From: Natrialba asiatica DSM 12278
GTDB lineage: Archaea > Halobacteriota > Halobacteria > Halobacteriales > Natrialbaceae
Direction: 5' to 3'
Assembly (NCBI RefSeq): GCF_000337555.1
Contig: NZ_AOIO01000003.1
Location: forward strand, 283,494 to 342,834
Length of the DNA: 59,341 nt
Under the pieces are notes generated by a model. The model had not been told where the DNA came from. It did no database searches and saw only the letters and a program-made list of their open reading frames with translations. Position 1 is the stretch's first letter. Every line of letters begins with the position of its first letter. Both the position numbers and the translations under genes were made by a program. Positions 16,223 to 25,265 of the stretch are shown in pieces.

Positions 16223-17215
16223 ATGACGCGGTCGACGAAGCAAACGCTCGTCTTCTTCGTCATTGCAAGCCTCTGTTTCGGCGGAACATACGTCGCTGCA
16301 AAAGCAGGACTTAGCTACTTTCCACCGCTTCTCTTCGTCGCGTTCCGGTTCGACATCGGGGCGCTGCTGCTGTCCAGCTACGTGCTGTATCGCTTTCCTC
16401 GAAGCGAACTGCTACCGAGAACGCGGGCCGATATCGTATCGATCCTCGCTGCTGGCGTATTTGCGATCGGACTCGCGAACGCGTTCATCTTCATCGGACA
16501 ACAGTTCACGACCAGTGCAGTGAGCTCGATTATGTACAGTCTGAACCCCATCCTGACACCGGTATTTGCAACCGTGATGTTAGCAGATGAAGACATTTCG
16601 AAATACGGGGTCGGCGGACTGCTGCTCGGTCTCGTTGGCGTTGCACTCGTTGTCAATCTCGACCCAACGAACATATTCAGTGGTGCAGTCGTCGGCAAGG
16701 CGATCGTGCTCACCGGCGCAATCAGCGGCGCACTTGGAAGTATCTTCATCCGCGGAGCGGATGCATCCCTTCCGAGCACGGTACGCACTGCATGGGCCGT
16801 CCCGGTTGGCGCAGTGCTGTGTCACAGTCTCAGCCTGGCAACGGGAGAAAAAGCTGCAATGGTCGCATGGACCCCGACAGCACTCGTCGCACTTGGATAC
16901 CTTGGCGTGTTCTCCGGTGCAATCGCCTTCATCGCGTATTTCAGCCTCTTAGACGATATCGGCGCGATTCGAGGGAACCTGATCTTCTACGTCGTACCAG
17001 TCGTGGCAACACTTGGCGGCTGGATTCTCCTTGGTGAGACCATCTCCGCCTGGACGTTTGCTGGTTTCCTCGTGATCTTCGCCGGATTCGCGCTCATCGG
17101 TCGCGGTCCGTTACTGACTGAACTCGCGAAAGTTCACCAGAGCCTCACCGAAAGCACTCCGGACGACACCCAAGAGACGGGTAACCGCGGGGTGGAAGCA
17201 GCGAGCAACGACTGA
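16223..17215 (+). CDS. EamA/DMT-family transporter
   Basis: A 330-residue drug/metabolite transporter with two EamA repeats and ten predicted helices. The first repeat begins at residue ~8 (LVFFVIASLCFGGTYVAAKA) and ends near SSIMYSLNPILTPV (~96-109), a conserved EamA segment; the second ends with IFYVVPVVATLGGWILLGE (~253-271). The last ~45 residues are a hydrophilic tail rich in Thr, Glu and Asn. A G-rich sequence at 16208-16213 can act as ribosome-binding site. Probably exports a metabolite or amino acid; substrate unknown. The adjacent divergent regulator is the natural candidate for control. Confidence 0.85.
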   Translation: MTRSTKQTLVFFVIASLCFGGTYVAAKAGLSYFPPLLFVAFRFDIGALLLSSYVLYRFPRSELLPRTRADIVSILAAGVFAIGLANAFIFIGQQFTTSAVSSIMYSLNPILTPVFATVMLADEDISKYGVGGLLLGLVGVALVVNLDPTNIFSGAVVGKAIVLTGAISGALGSIFIRGADASLPSTVRTAWAVPVGAVLCHSLSLATGEKAAMVAWTPTALVALGYLGVFSGAIAFIAYFSLLDDIGAIRGNLIFYVVPVVATLGGWILLGETISAWTFAGFLVIFAGFALIGRGPLLTELAKVHQSLTESTPDDTQETGNRGVEAASND

Positions 17216-17457
17216 GTCTTTCGTCCGTCCGAGAAGAGAACCCAATCCGTTCGACTGAAAGTTCCATTGCACTGCGAACCAGCACGGGTCGGATACCGCG
17301 TCTAACGTCGGTCGTCGCTGTGTTCGCGGAGACGTTTCCGTTATCGGACAGCATCCCTTGAGGGCCAAACGAACTGGAAGCGACGCTCGATCGAATTTAC
17401 CATAACGACCCGATTTGTTGGTTATATCTAATTTTTAATCCAACCAATATGCTTGAA

Positions 17458-17465
17458 TATAAATA
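17458..17465 (+). promoter_or_regulatory. TATA box of the metallo-beta-lactamase-fold gene
   Basis: TATAAATA ends 27 bp before the ATG at 17493, giving a near-leaderless transcript. The 240 bp between the EamA stop and this point contain no gene; an inverted pair TTGGTT/AACCAA lies at about 17417-17446 and could be an operator. Confidence 0.5.
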
Positions 17466-17492
17466 CAGTCGACCGGAAGTGAAGACGAGAGC

Positions 17493-19151
17493 ATGCGCGT
17501 CTCCTATCAACACACAAATATTCGGAGCGGCAACGAATCTACCCTCCTCCGATTCACGGCTGCCGATGGGACACGCGCCTGCGTTCTCGTCGATGCTGGT
17601 GGCGCTGTCGATCTCGATTCGGCGCTCGGCGACGACGAGTATCTGAACGCGATTTTACTCACACACGCACATATCGACCACTATCGGTCGATCGCGAGAA
17701 ACGTCCGACATAACGCACCGATCTACACCTCGCCGGCAACAGCGACTCTCCTCGAACGGACACTCCCGGAGGCGCAGAAAGACAACGATCTCGGTGAGAT
17801 CTCGAAGGCGCTGGACGCGCTCGAACCGATCGACGACTGGACGGCGGTTCTGGCCACTCTCGAAGTTCGACCCGTTGCCGCAGGCCATACACCCGGTGCA
17901 GCCGGGTTCATCATCCGCTTTCGAGACCGGACCACCACTGATGAACTCTTGAACGGCGAACAGCACATACTCGCGACGGGAGATTTTACGATGCGACCCT
18001 GTGCCGGCTTTCCGGAACTCCAGACGGCCTATCCGTTCGATATTGATGCTGTCCTTCTGAACGCCTCGACCGAAGACTCCTATCAGACTGCGCTCAATGA
18101 GTCGTTACAGACGGTTCTCGAACGAGCGTACGCCGGTTCGCAGGTCGTCATTGCGACGAGTTCACTGACGGGACTCCACTACGCAATACTGTTGAGACAC
18201 ACCGCGGCGGAACTCGATCGCGAACTCCCGATCACGATGGTCGGACAGGCCGCCAAACTGTACAACGCGATCGAATTGGACGTTCCCGGGATCGAGACAC
18301 GGGAAGTGTTCGAGCGGACTGCGACAGTGCTCGAACAGGGACGGGTGACGATCGCCGGACCGGAGTCACCGCAGAAAGGAAGCGCATCTCGACTCCTGAA
18401 CGCGATTAAAGACGACCCAACCGGCGTCTTCGTCCAGCTCGCAACGGGCGACGCCGCGCCGGTTGCGAACGTGAGCTGTACGACACGGTATATCGAACTC
18501 CGGAACCATCCATCGATCGAGACGATCGACCATGTCGTTCGCGAGTTGGCACCCAAACAGGTCGTTGTCAAACACGCGATGGGAGACGCGCTCAAGCGGT
18601 TTCAGCGCCGCTTCGATCACTGTTTCACGTGGGGAACGAACGATCAAGAGGTCCATCGACTCTACGAAGCAGGGGAGTGGCAGGCCCCAGAATGGATCAC
18701 AGAAACGGCTGCAACGCAAATTCGGACGCGACAGTGGGAAAGTGCACAGAACCAGCCGTTCGATCCCGATGGAACTCGCGCACCCGTTCGAAGGGATGCA
18801 GTCGATCTCGAGGCGGAGGGCGTTGATCTCGACGCACTCGAGACCACGTTTGGACACCCGTCGACTGATCCGTATTCGACATCGGCTTCCGACGACGGTG
18901 TGACCGCTGTCGATACCGAGGAGAATCGTCCGCAACGAGGGGGAGATGATTCGGTCGAGGCCGAGCTCCTTGCGCGTCTCGAGGCGATCGAAACCAAACT
19001 CGATCGATCCAGGGAGACGATACGGGCGCGCGTACTCTCCGATGGAAACGGTGAACAGTTCCTCTATCTTCTCGAACAAGCTGATATCGAGCCAGGAGAC
19101 ACCGTCGAAATCAGCGTTTCCGGGACGGATTCCGAAGAGGGATCAGGATAA
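17493..19151 (+). CDS. Metallo-beta-lactamase-fold (beta-CASP-like) hydrolase
   Basis: A 552-residue protein. The metal-binding HxHxDH motif reads THAHIDHY (~55-62), followed by AGHTPGAAGF (~130-139) and ATGDFTMRP (~163-171). A middle segment (~185-340) has a beta-CASP-like layout (VLLNASTEDSYQTALNE…QVVIATSSLTG), and VVVKHAMGD (~350-358) supplies the terminal His. Relatives are nucleases of RNA or DNA. The C-terminal ~170 residues are extra: an acidic linker, a predicted short coiled coil (AELLARLEAIETKLDRSRET) and a small beta domain ending IEPGDTVEISVSG. It is convergent with the pilus operon. Nuclease activity is likely but not certain. Confidence 0.75.
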   Translation: MRVSYQHTNIRSGNESTLLRFTAADGTRACVLVDAGGAVDLDSALGDDEYLNAILLTHAHIDHYRSIARNVRHNAPIYTSPATATLLERTLPEAQKDNDLGEISKALDALEPIDDWTAVLATLEVRPVAAGHTPGAAGFIIRFRDRTTTDELLNGEQHILATGDFTMRPCAGFPELQTAYPFDIDAVLLNASTEDSYQTALNESLQTVLERAYAGSQVVIATSSLTGLHYAILLRHTAAELDRELPITMVGQAAKLYNAIELDVPGIETREVFERTATVLEQGRVTIAGPESPQKGSASRLLNAIKDDPTGVFVQLATGDAAPVANVSCTTRYIELRNHPSIETIDHVVRELAPKQVVVKHAMGDALKRFQRRFDHCFTWGTNDQEVHRLYEAGEWQAPEWITETAATQIRTRQWESAQNQPFDPDGTRAPVRRDAVDLEAEGVDLDALETTFGHPSTDPYSTSASDDGVTAVDTEENRPQRGGDDSVEAELLARLEAIETKLDRSRETIRARVLSDGNGEQFLYLLEQADIEPGDTVEISVSGTDSEEGSG

Positions 19152-19265
19152 TAGCGCCTATAGTAGCGATGATGCTACTTCGAACGTCCCCCACTGTTTG
19201 ATAAGGCCGTCACTGTCGCTGCCCCGACACGGCGGCTTCATCTTGCCAAAGAACGAACGCCGATC

Positions 19266-22200
19266 CTACGACTGGTTACTAGAGATGGGATACGCACACT
19301 CTCGTTCGATCGTCGTCTCCGCCTCGGCGGGATCGAATCCCGGTCCGGTCTGATCCCAGGTTGGCGAACACACGGTTTGTCCGTCGTGTTCCGGCTCCGT
19401 ATCCCCAACTGTCGGAACACCGCCGCTCGAGACGACTCCCCCCGGCATCACGACGATTACCTCGGTCGTACTCTCGAACTCGATCGGCTCGTTCGTGCCG
19501 AGTTCGAGTTCAGTGCCGTCGTGGAGTTCGACCGTGATCGGTCGGTGCTCGCGAACGTAGGTCAATCGCCCCGTCTCGCCGGGATCGCTGATGGTGGCTC
19601 CGACTTCGAAGCGAGCGTATTCGCCCCGGATCGTCGTATTCCAGGTGTTGACCTGCAACAACCACATCGAGGGCGGCAGAGGCGTCACCGGAAGCCCCGG
19701 CCACGGGTTTCGATTCGTGCTTTGAATCGTCAGTGGCGCGTGTTCGGTTTCGGCATCGACATCGGTGATCGTCGCATTCGCCGGCCGAACGGCCGGGTCC
19801 TGCGTTCCGGAGATGCTCTCGTGGGTCAGATACGTCGGCGATCCGGCGACTTCGTACTGGGCCTCATCGAGCACCGGCGAGCCCTCGATCGATTCGGGAT
19901 TGTACTCGACATCGGCGTTCAGTACGTCCTGTACGAACCCGAGCAGATCATCGCCAACGTCGACCGCCGGCTCACCCATCTCGTCGACTTCGTCCTCGAT
20001 GTCGCCGATCCGCCCCTCGTACTGGACGGCAACTGCATCGAGATACGAGTAGAGCCTGTCGAAGTACGCCTTCCGCACCTGCGCCGTAAGGAATTCCTCC
20101 GGCGTCTCGAACGAGTCGTTTGGCCCCGACGCGGAGAGATTCCGGTAGACGAACTCGTCTTCGACCGCTTTGACGTGATCAATTGCGCCCGACACCGGAT
20201 CGGCGTCCGCGTTTAACAACTCGGTTCGGTTGACGGTATACGCGTTCTTCTCATCCTCGATCCACGTACTGAACTCGGCGTGTGTGCGGTTGAGTTCGTC
20301 GTAGAGATCAGTCTCTAGCCCAGATTGGTCGGTCACAGCGACCAACTCGTCGAGTTCGTAAGTCTCGTCGAACTCGTCGTCGATAACGGCCTCCTCGAAT
20401 GCGGACTCGATCGCGCTGGCCCTCGTCGTCCCGGAATTACTGCCAAAATCGGTAGTCCGAGACTGAAGTGCATCGACGTTTTGCTCGAGATCGCGCTCGA
20501 CTGAGCCATAGTAGCTGACACCGTCCGTCACGTCGAGAACGGAATCGGTGAGCGCCGCGTTGAACGTCGTCTCATTGCCGAGCGAACTCGTCGACTGGAC
20601 AGCGCTAGCGACACCAGCCGTGCCGGTCCCGTTTTCGGACTGAGACTGGATCGAACTCGTATTGGATTCGCGTACAGGCGGCTGAAAGTGCAGGTAATCG
20701 CTCTCGAGAGCCGGGGCTTCCTGAATAACGAACGTGTCGTCGTAGAGCCCCTCCTCTCGGAAGTCGTACTGGCCCTCGATCGAAAGCCCGAGACGGGCCG
20801 AAACGTTCGCCGTTTCGGATCTCGTTATCGTCCGTCGTTCGCCGTACTCGCTCGCGTTAGCTGGATCATCGTGCATCCACATCTCGATGGCGTCGAGTTC
20901 GAGTTCGGCGTCGACGTCGAGTTCGTGAATCGTCCGGTCACTCGAGGCCGACGTCCCATCGGGGTGTGGAAACGCCTCGTGGGTCGCATCGCTGTCGTGT
21001 ACGTCGGAAATGTCGACGGAGAACGTTTCGAGCGAGTGGTTGGTCGTCGGTGGCGAACCTGCTGACGGCGTGGACCCGAAGAGCCTCGCATTGCCATCGC
21101 TCGTGTCGATATCGATCTCGTAGAGTTCTTCCATGAGCCGTCGAATGCTTCGACCATCGTTCTCGATGGCAGGTGTGCCCGCCTGATCGACGGTCTCTTC
21201 GACATCGTCTCGGTATTCGTCCGGAACCTGATCGACTACGTCCTCCGTTCGATCTTCGAAGAACTCGGAAACGTCGAGGACTTTGTCGTTTACCACCTGA
21301 TACTCGTAGTACCGATAGGATGCCTCCGACAGGTCGGCAATCGGAATCTCCTCGGCCTCGTTCATCACGTCCATCTCGCCGAGTCCCTCCTGAATTAGTT
21401 CCGAGAGCGGCGGCATGTCGGGGAGTTCACCGGTTGCCTGATCCCCAAAGAGCCACTGCTGGGCCGCACCGCCATCACAGAGTTGGGTTTCGATATCGAT
21501 GCTCTCGTTGTTCTGGGTCTCGTTCGTAACCTCGCCCATTCCGAACTCGTCGGTATCGATGATGCTACTGCCCCCACTCTCACCCGAATCGTCACTGCCC
21601 CCGCTCATCGACTCGCCCATCTGGTATGCCATACAGACGTATCCCGGTCGTAACGTCCGTTGTGCGTATGGGTCTCGGGTTCCGAACACATCCTCCTGAA
21701 TGGCGAAAATCGCGTGATTCGTGAGAACTTCCGTATGTCCCGGCTCGAGTACCCGCCCGAAATCGTGGCTCTCCGGTGATGTCGTCTTGTGCATCCGATC
21801 CCAGCCTGACTTGAAATAGGCGAACGGGTACAGACGAGCAGCCATGTGCTGGCCGAGACTCTCGAGTTCAGTATCGATCCCGGCATCGAGAAAGCCCTCG
21901 TTGAGTCGGCTCTCGTACGTCGATGTTCGCTCGTTCAGTTGCATGACCGGTGAGCCGACGGTTACCGAAAGATCTCTGGTTTCGACTGGAAGGTTCCGTC
22001 CGCCGGTTTCGGCGTCGATCACCACATCGTGAAGCGTCACTTCAAGCAGGCCGGCCTCGAGCGCAGTAGCGTCGTCATCGCCGATCGTCAAGTCGACGGC
22101 ATCGATCGCTTCGTCCGGCGAGACGCCGTCGTCGCCGTCCGCGGTGACCGGTGGAATCGACACCGTCGAGACGGTCTCGGAACCGACTCGCTGCCCCGCG

Positions 22201-22571
22201 GCGGGAAGTCGATCGTGCGCTTCGAGGTAGACGCGGAGTTTGAGGTAGTTCTCAAGATTGACCGGCTGGTCGTTGTTCGGGTGGATAGCCGTAATATCAC
22301 CGTCCTTACTTGCGTTGATCAGCGGCGCGCTCACCACGTCGTGGCTGGCGTCGATCGCCGCCGATCGAATCTCGGACTGGGCCGCCGTCTCGCTTCGATC
22401 CATTACGACCCCGACGTCCTGCTCAATTACCGGGTCCGAACGTTGTTCGAGAGTGGCGACGATGGCGATACTCGAGACGAGCAACAGGACTGCGATCATG
22501 GCGAAGGGAATCCGTGCCCGGTCGTCGTCTGCGATCGATACGGTTCGTCGATTACGGGATCGGTTGGTCAT
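19266..22571 (-). CDS. Large secreted/surface protein of the pilus operon
   Basis: A 1101-residue protein with a single N-terminal membrane helix at ~20-41 (RIPFAMIAVLLLVSSIAIVA) preceded by DDDRA, which resembles an archaeal prepilin processing site (RA|hydrophobic). The rest is a long, acidic extracytoplasmic region rich in Asp, Ser and Thr, with predicted helical stretches at ~700-800 and beta-rich ends, and Cys pairs near ~310-370 and near the C-terminus. I know this as a haloarchaea-specific uncharacterised family located at the end of Tad-like pilus operons. Its ATG overlaps the upstream stop by 4 bp. Possible filament cap, adhesin or assembly scaffold; function unknown. Confidence 0.75.
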   Translation of the reverse strand: MTNRSRNRRTVSIADDDRARIPFAMIAVLLLVSSIAIVATLEQRSDPVIEQDVGVVMDRSETAAQSEIRSAAIDASHDVVSAPLINASKDGDITAIHPNNDQPVNLENYLKLRVYLEAHDRLPAAGQRVGSETVSTVSIPPVTADGDDGVSPDEAIDAVDLTIGDDDATALEAGLLEVTLHDVVIDAETGGRNLPVETRDLSVTVGSPVMQLNERTSTYESRLNEGFLDAGIDTELESLGQHMAARLYPFAYFKSGWDRMHKTTSPESHDFGRVLEPGHTEVLTNHAIFAIQEDVFGTRDPYAQRTLRPGYVCMAYQMGESMSGGSDDSGESGGSSIIDTDEFGMGEVTNETQNNESIDIETQLCDGGAAQQWLFGDQATGELPDMPPLSELIQEGLGEMDVMNEAEEIPIADLSEASYRYYEYQVVNDKVLDVSEFFEDRTEDVVDQVPDEYRDDVEETVDQAGTPAIENDGRSIRRLMEELYEIDIDTSDGNARLFGSTPSAGSPPTTNHSLETFSVDISDVHDSDATHEAFPHPDGTSASSDRTIHELDVDAELELDAIEMWMHDDPANASEYGERRTITRSETANVSARLGLSIEGQYDFREEGLYDDTFVIQEAPALESDYLHFQPPVRESNTSSIQSQSENGTGTAGVASAVQSTSSLGNETTFNAALTDSVLDVTDGVSYYGSVERDLEQNVDALQSRTTDFGSNSGTTRASAIESAFEEAVIDDEFDETYELDELVAVTDQSGLETDLYDELNRTHAEFSTWIEDEKNAYTVNRTELLNADADPVSGAIDHVKAVEDEFVYRNLSASGPNDSFETPEEFLTAQVRKAYFDRLYSYLDAVAVQYEGRIGDIEDEVDEMGEPAVDVGDDLLGFVQDVLNADVEYNPESIEGSPVLDEAQYEVAGSPTYLTHESISGTQDPAVRPANATITDVDAETEHAPLTIQSTNRNPWPGLPVTPLPPSMWLLQVNTWNTTIRGEYARFEVGATISDPGETGRLTYVREHRPITVELHDGTELELGTNEPIEFESTTEVIVVMPGGVVSSGGVPTVGDTEPEHDGQTVCSPTWDQTGPGFDPAEAETTIERECAYPISSNQS

Positions 22572-23647
22572 TGATCAGTAACATAAACGGTCAGGTCGAC
22601 TGTTTCGATCGAGACGTACTCCTCGAGATGCGGTACTGCTGCGGTTGTGAACGCGTCTTTGTCGGAGTGAGCCGCAAAGAGCCGATCGAGTTCATCGTGA
22701 ATTGGATCGTCGCGCATGTCCTCGGTAATCTGGTCGGCCAAGCCGGCCGCAAGCTGCTCGTTTGCAGCGTTAGCGTCGGGGTTGACGCCGGTGATTTCCT
22801 CGTCGACAGCCGCCTTGAGATCGTCTCCGCCGAACGCAAGTGCCAGTTGTCGATAATCGTATACCGTCACCGCGTTCTCGGTCCGCGTCGATTCGAGTGC
22901 ATACTGCGTCTCCGCAACCGGAAACATCGCCTCGACGATCAGTTCCGCGAGCGTGCCGGCCGTGCCGTCGACCCCCGCCGATCCCGCTGCTCGCGCGTCG
23001 TAAAATGAACTCGCGAGTGCCTCGTAGTCCTCTTCGTCGGCACCGGCCATCCTCGTCGACACCGTGACGGACGTACTCGAGATATCCGCCGTCCGTGGCG
23101 GGCGGTCTCCGGCAGTCGCAGTGCCGCTGATCGAACTGTTCGCGTAGGGTTCCCACGTCGCCACGGCGTAGATCGAGTCGTCGCTCCCGACCAGTTGGCC
23201 GCGGATGGCCGCATCGACCGACGATTCGACATCGTCTGCGTACGCGAGTGGCCGTTGTCCGTCGTATTCGACGCCGACGAGCGCCGACTCAGCTACCAGC
23301 GCACTGGCCGAGTCGTAGGTCGTCACCCGATACAGTTCCGGACTCTCGTCAGGGTCGAGTCCGTCTGGGACCTCGAAGTTGTCACTGTCGACCGGCGCGT
23401 GACCCGACTCGTTCTCGGCCGTCATATCGTAGGTGATCGTGATCGTCGACCCAGAGAGCGTCTGGTAGGCTCGATCGGCGCGCGTCCCGTCGACGGACTC
23501 GTCGTCACTGTGGAGATAGACCCCGATCATCACCACGCAGGCGCTGATGATCAACAGCGCCAACGCAACGTCCATGACCGTCGAAATAGCCCGGTCGCGG
23601 CTCCGGCCGCCCGCGAGTTCAGCGGGAGGATCCCGAGTTCGGCTCAC
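22568..23647 (-). CDS. Prepilin-like protein of the pilus operon
   Basis: A 359-residue protein. DRAISTVMDVALALLIISA (~19-37) is a class III (type IV prepilin) signal: a basic stretch, RA before the predicted cut, then a ~20-residue hydrophobic helix, as in archaellins and archaeal pilins. The remainder is an acidic extracellular region with no Cys. It is larger than a major pilin and is probably a minor or structural pilin. Both ends overlap neighbouring genes by 4 bp, so it is tightly co-translated. Haloarchaeal family without a known role. Confidence 0.75.
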   Translation of the reverse strand: MSRTRDPPAELAGGRSRDRAISTVMDVALALLIISACVVMIGVYLHSDDESVDGTRADRAYQTLSGSTITITYDMTAENESGHAPVDSDNFEVPDGLDPDESPELYRVTTYDSASALVAESALVGVEYDGQRPLAYADDVESSVDAAIRGQLVGSDDSIYAVATWEPYANSSISGTATAGDRPPRTADISSTSVTVSTRMAGADEEDYEALASSFYDARAAGSAGVDGTAGTLAELIVEAMFPVAETQYALESTRTENAVTVYDYRQLALAFGGDDLKAAVDEEITGVNPDANAANEQLAAGLADQITEDMRDDPIHDELDRLFAAHSDKDAFTTAAVPHLEEYVSIETVDLTVYVTDQ

Positions 23648-24144
23648 CAGACGCTCACCCGAAGCGTGCCGGCTCGAACGTCGGCCTCGTTTTCGACGGC
23701 GACCGGGATCGACTGGGTCGCGACGGATGCCTCGTCGGGGACTCCGTGCGCTTCGACGGAGCGGTCGAGTGCAGCGACATCCGCACGATTGGTCTCGTCG
23801 GGAAAGCCGGTCGGAAACGCACCCGTCGCGACCGCCCGTTCACGGCCCTCATCGACCGCAGTCACCTCGACCGCAACCGTTGCGCCGGCCGGAAGCGCCG
23901 CGGACGTAACGCGATCCGAAAGCGGGGTGGCATCGTCGTGAGCGTAGAACACGCCGCCCGTTTCGATGTCGTCCCACACGCGGTCGATCGTCCGATCGGC
24001 CGTCGCCGACTGGCTGGTTCCGGGGAGCACGGTCTGCATGGAAATCGCGTAGAGGCCGATCCCGACGACGACAACCGAGACCGCAACGATCGCGGCGATC
24101 GGTTCGGTCTGGGCTCTCCCCTTAGACCGCGACGAGCGTAACAT
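23644..24144 (-). CDS. Small prepilin-like protein of the pilus operon
   Basis: A 166-residue protein starting MLRSSRSKGRAQTEPIAAIV. KGRA is followed by QTEP and a hydrophobic helix (IAAIVAVSVVVVGIGLYAI); this is the class III prepilin layout with a Glu close after the predicted cleavage site, as in true pilins. The ~130-residue ectodomain is beta-strand-like and acidic. It overlaps the upstream gene by 23 bp and the downstream one by 4 bp. A minor pilin or pseudopilin that primes the filament is a reasonable guess. Confidence 0.72.
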   Translation of the reverse strand: MLRSSRSKGRAQTEPIAAIVAVSVVVVGIGLYAISMQTVLPGTSQSATADRTIDRVWDDIETGGVFYAHDDATPLSDRVTSAALPAGATVAVEVTAVDEGRERAVATGAFPTGFPDETNRADVAALDRSVEAHGVPDEASVATQSIPVAVENEADVRAGTLRVSVW

Positions 24145-25177
24145 AGTAGTTCCCTCCGTCGTTGCGGCCGATCGCCGGATGCTCGTGGTCGAACTCCATG
24201 TCGCGTTCGACCTCGTTCGTCCACTCGACCGATCCGTCCGCGTACTCGAGTTCGCCGGATCCCGTCGCCGACGGCAGATCGCCGCTCGGATCGGTCGCCT
24301 CTACGGTGAACTCGAGAGGGTCACGAGCCGGTTGGGACGACCTGAGACGGCCGGAATCACCCGGGAGGGAGATATTAATCTGACCGTCCGATCGTGGCCT
24401 GATAACGGAACTAGCGCTGCCGTGGCCGGTGGCAGCTAGCTCTACCGTTTCGTCGAGCGGCTCCGGGTCGGGAACCGCCGGATTGGGAACGATATCGGGG
24501 AGGGTATCGGAAAGGCGATACTCCCCGTCCATGTGGACGGTCGCCCGTCTGTCTTCGGGTCCGGTATACGTGACCCGCATCGCGCCGATGTAGGGTTCGG
24601 GGTCCCAGATCCGATCGGGAACGGTGCTGAGTATCGGCTCCCAGTCATCCGTTACCTCGATCGTCAGTCGCTCCTCGACGGGGTCGAGTTCATCGACGGC
24701 AGCGTCGACCGTGACCTGGCGGGCGCGAAGATCGCCGTTGGCTCGGATCGGTCGCCCGGAGTTCTCGTCGAACGCCGATTCGACATCCTGCTGAAATTCG
24801 TCGAAAGCGTGTCTGTCTCCGTCTTCGAGCGCCTCAGCGTACTCGTCTTTGAACGCGGCCCCGGCGGTCAGATTCTCCAGGCGTTCGTTGCCGCGGACGG
24901 GGACGGCGACGCCGTAGTCGACGCTCGCGTGGGAAGTACCGTGGTCGTTTCCCATCGTGATCGTCCTGCGGTCGATCGTGACGGTCTCGGCGTCGTGCTC
25001 GACGGTGGCACGTGCGGGATACTCGCTGGTTGTTGCGCCCTCGATCGTGGTCGCCGCTCGCTCGGCATCGGGCGGTGGGCCGGTTGAAACGCCCAGTGCA
25101 AGCCCCGCGAGCGCGACGCTGACGATTGCGACTGCGACGTAGACGTACCACGCGTCAGCCGGCGCGTCCAGATCCAT
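24122..25177 (-). CDS. Single-pass membrane protein of the pilus operon
   Basis: A 351-residue protein with one N-terminal helix (YVYVAVAIVSVALAGLALGV at ~11-30) and no prepilin-type RA site, so it is probably an uncleaved anchor. The outer region (~30-351) is acidic and beta-rich with several repeats of the form VEWT/VEVT. It is 88 bp downstream of the platform gene and overlaps the next by 23 bp. A haloarchaea-specific family seen with Tad-like pili; role unknown. Confidence 0.7.
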   Translation of the reverse strand: MDLDAPADAWYVYVAVAIVSVALAGLALGVSTGPPPDAERAATTIEGATTSEYPARATVEHDAETVTIDRRTITMGNDHGTSHASVDYGVAVPVRGNERLENLTAGAAFKDEYAEALEDGDRHAFDEFQQDVESAFDENSGRPIRANGDLRARQVTVDAAVDELDPVEERLTIEVTDDWEPILSTVPDRIWDPEPYIGAMRVTYTGPEDRRATVHMDGEYRLSDTLPDIVPNPAVPDPEPLDETVELAATGHGSASSVIRPRSDGQINISLPGDSGRLRSSQPARDPLEFTVEATDPSGDLPSATGSGELEYADGSVEWTNEVERDMEFDHEHPAIGRNDGGNYYVTLVAV

Positions 25178-25265
25178 ACCGCGTCTGTTTCGGCTTCGTA
25201 TTTAAACTCCAGTCGCGGAGAGATGAGAGCGGAGACGCGAATTACAGGTCGAGGTCCGTCACTTG

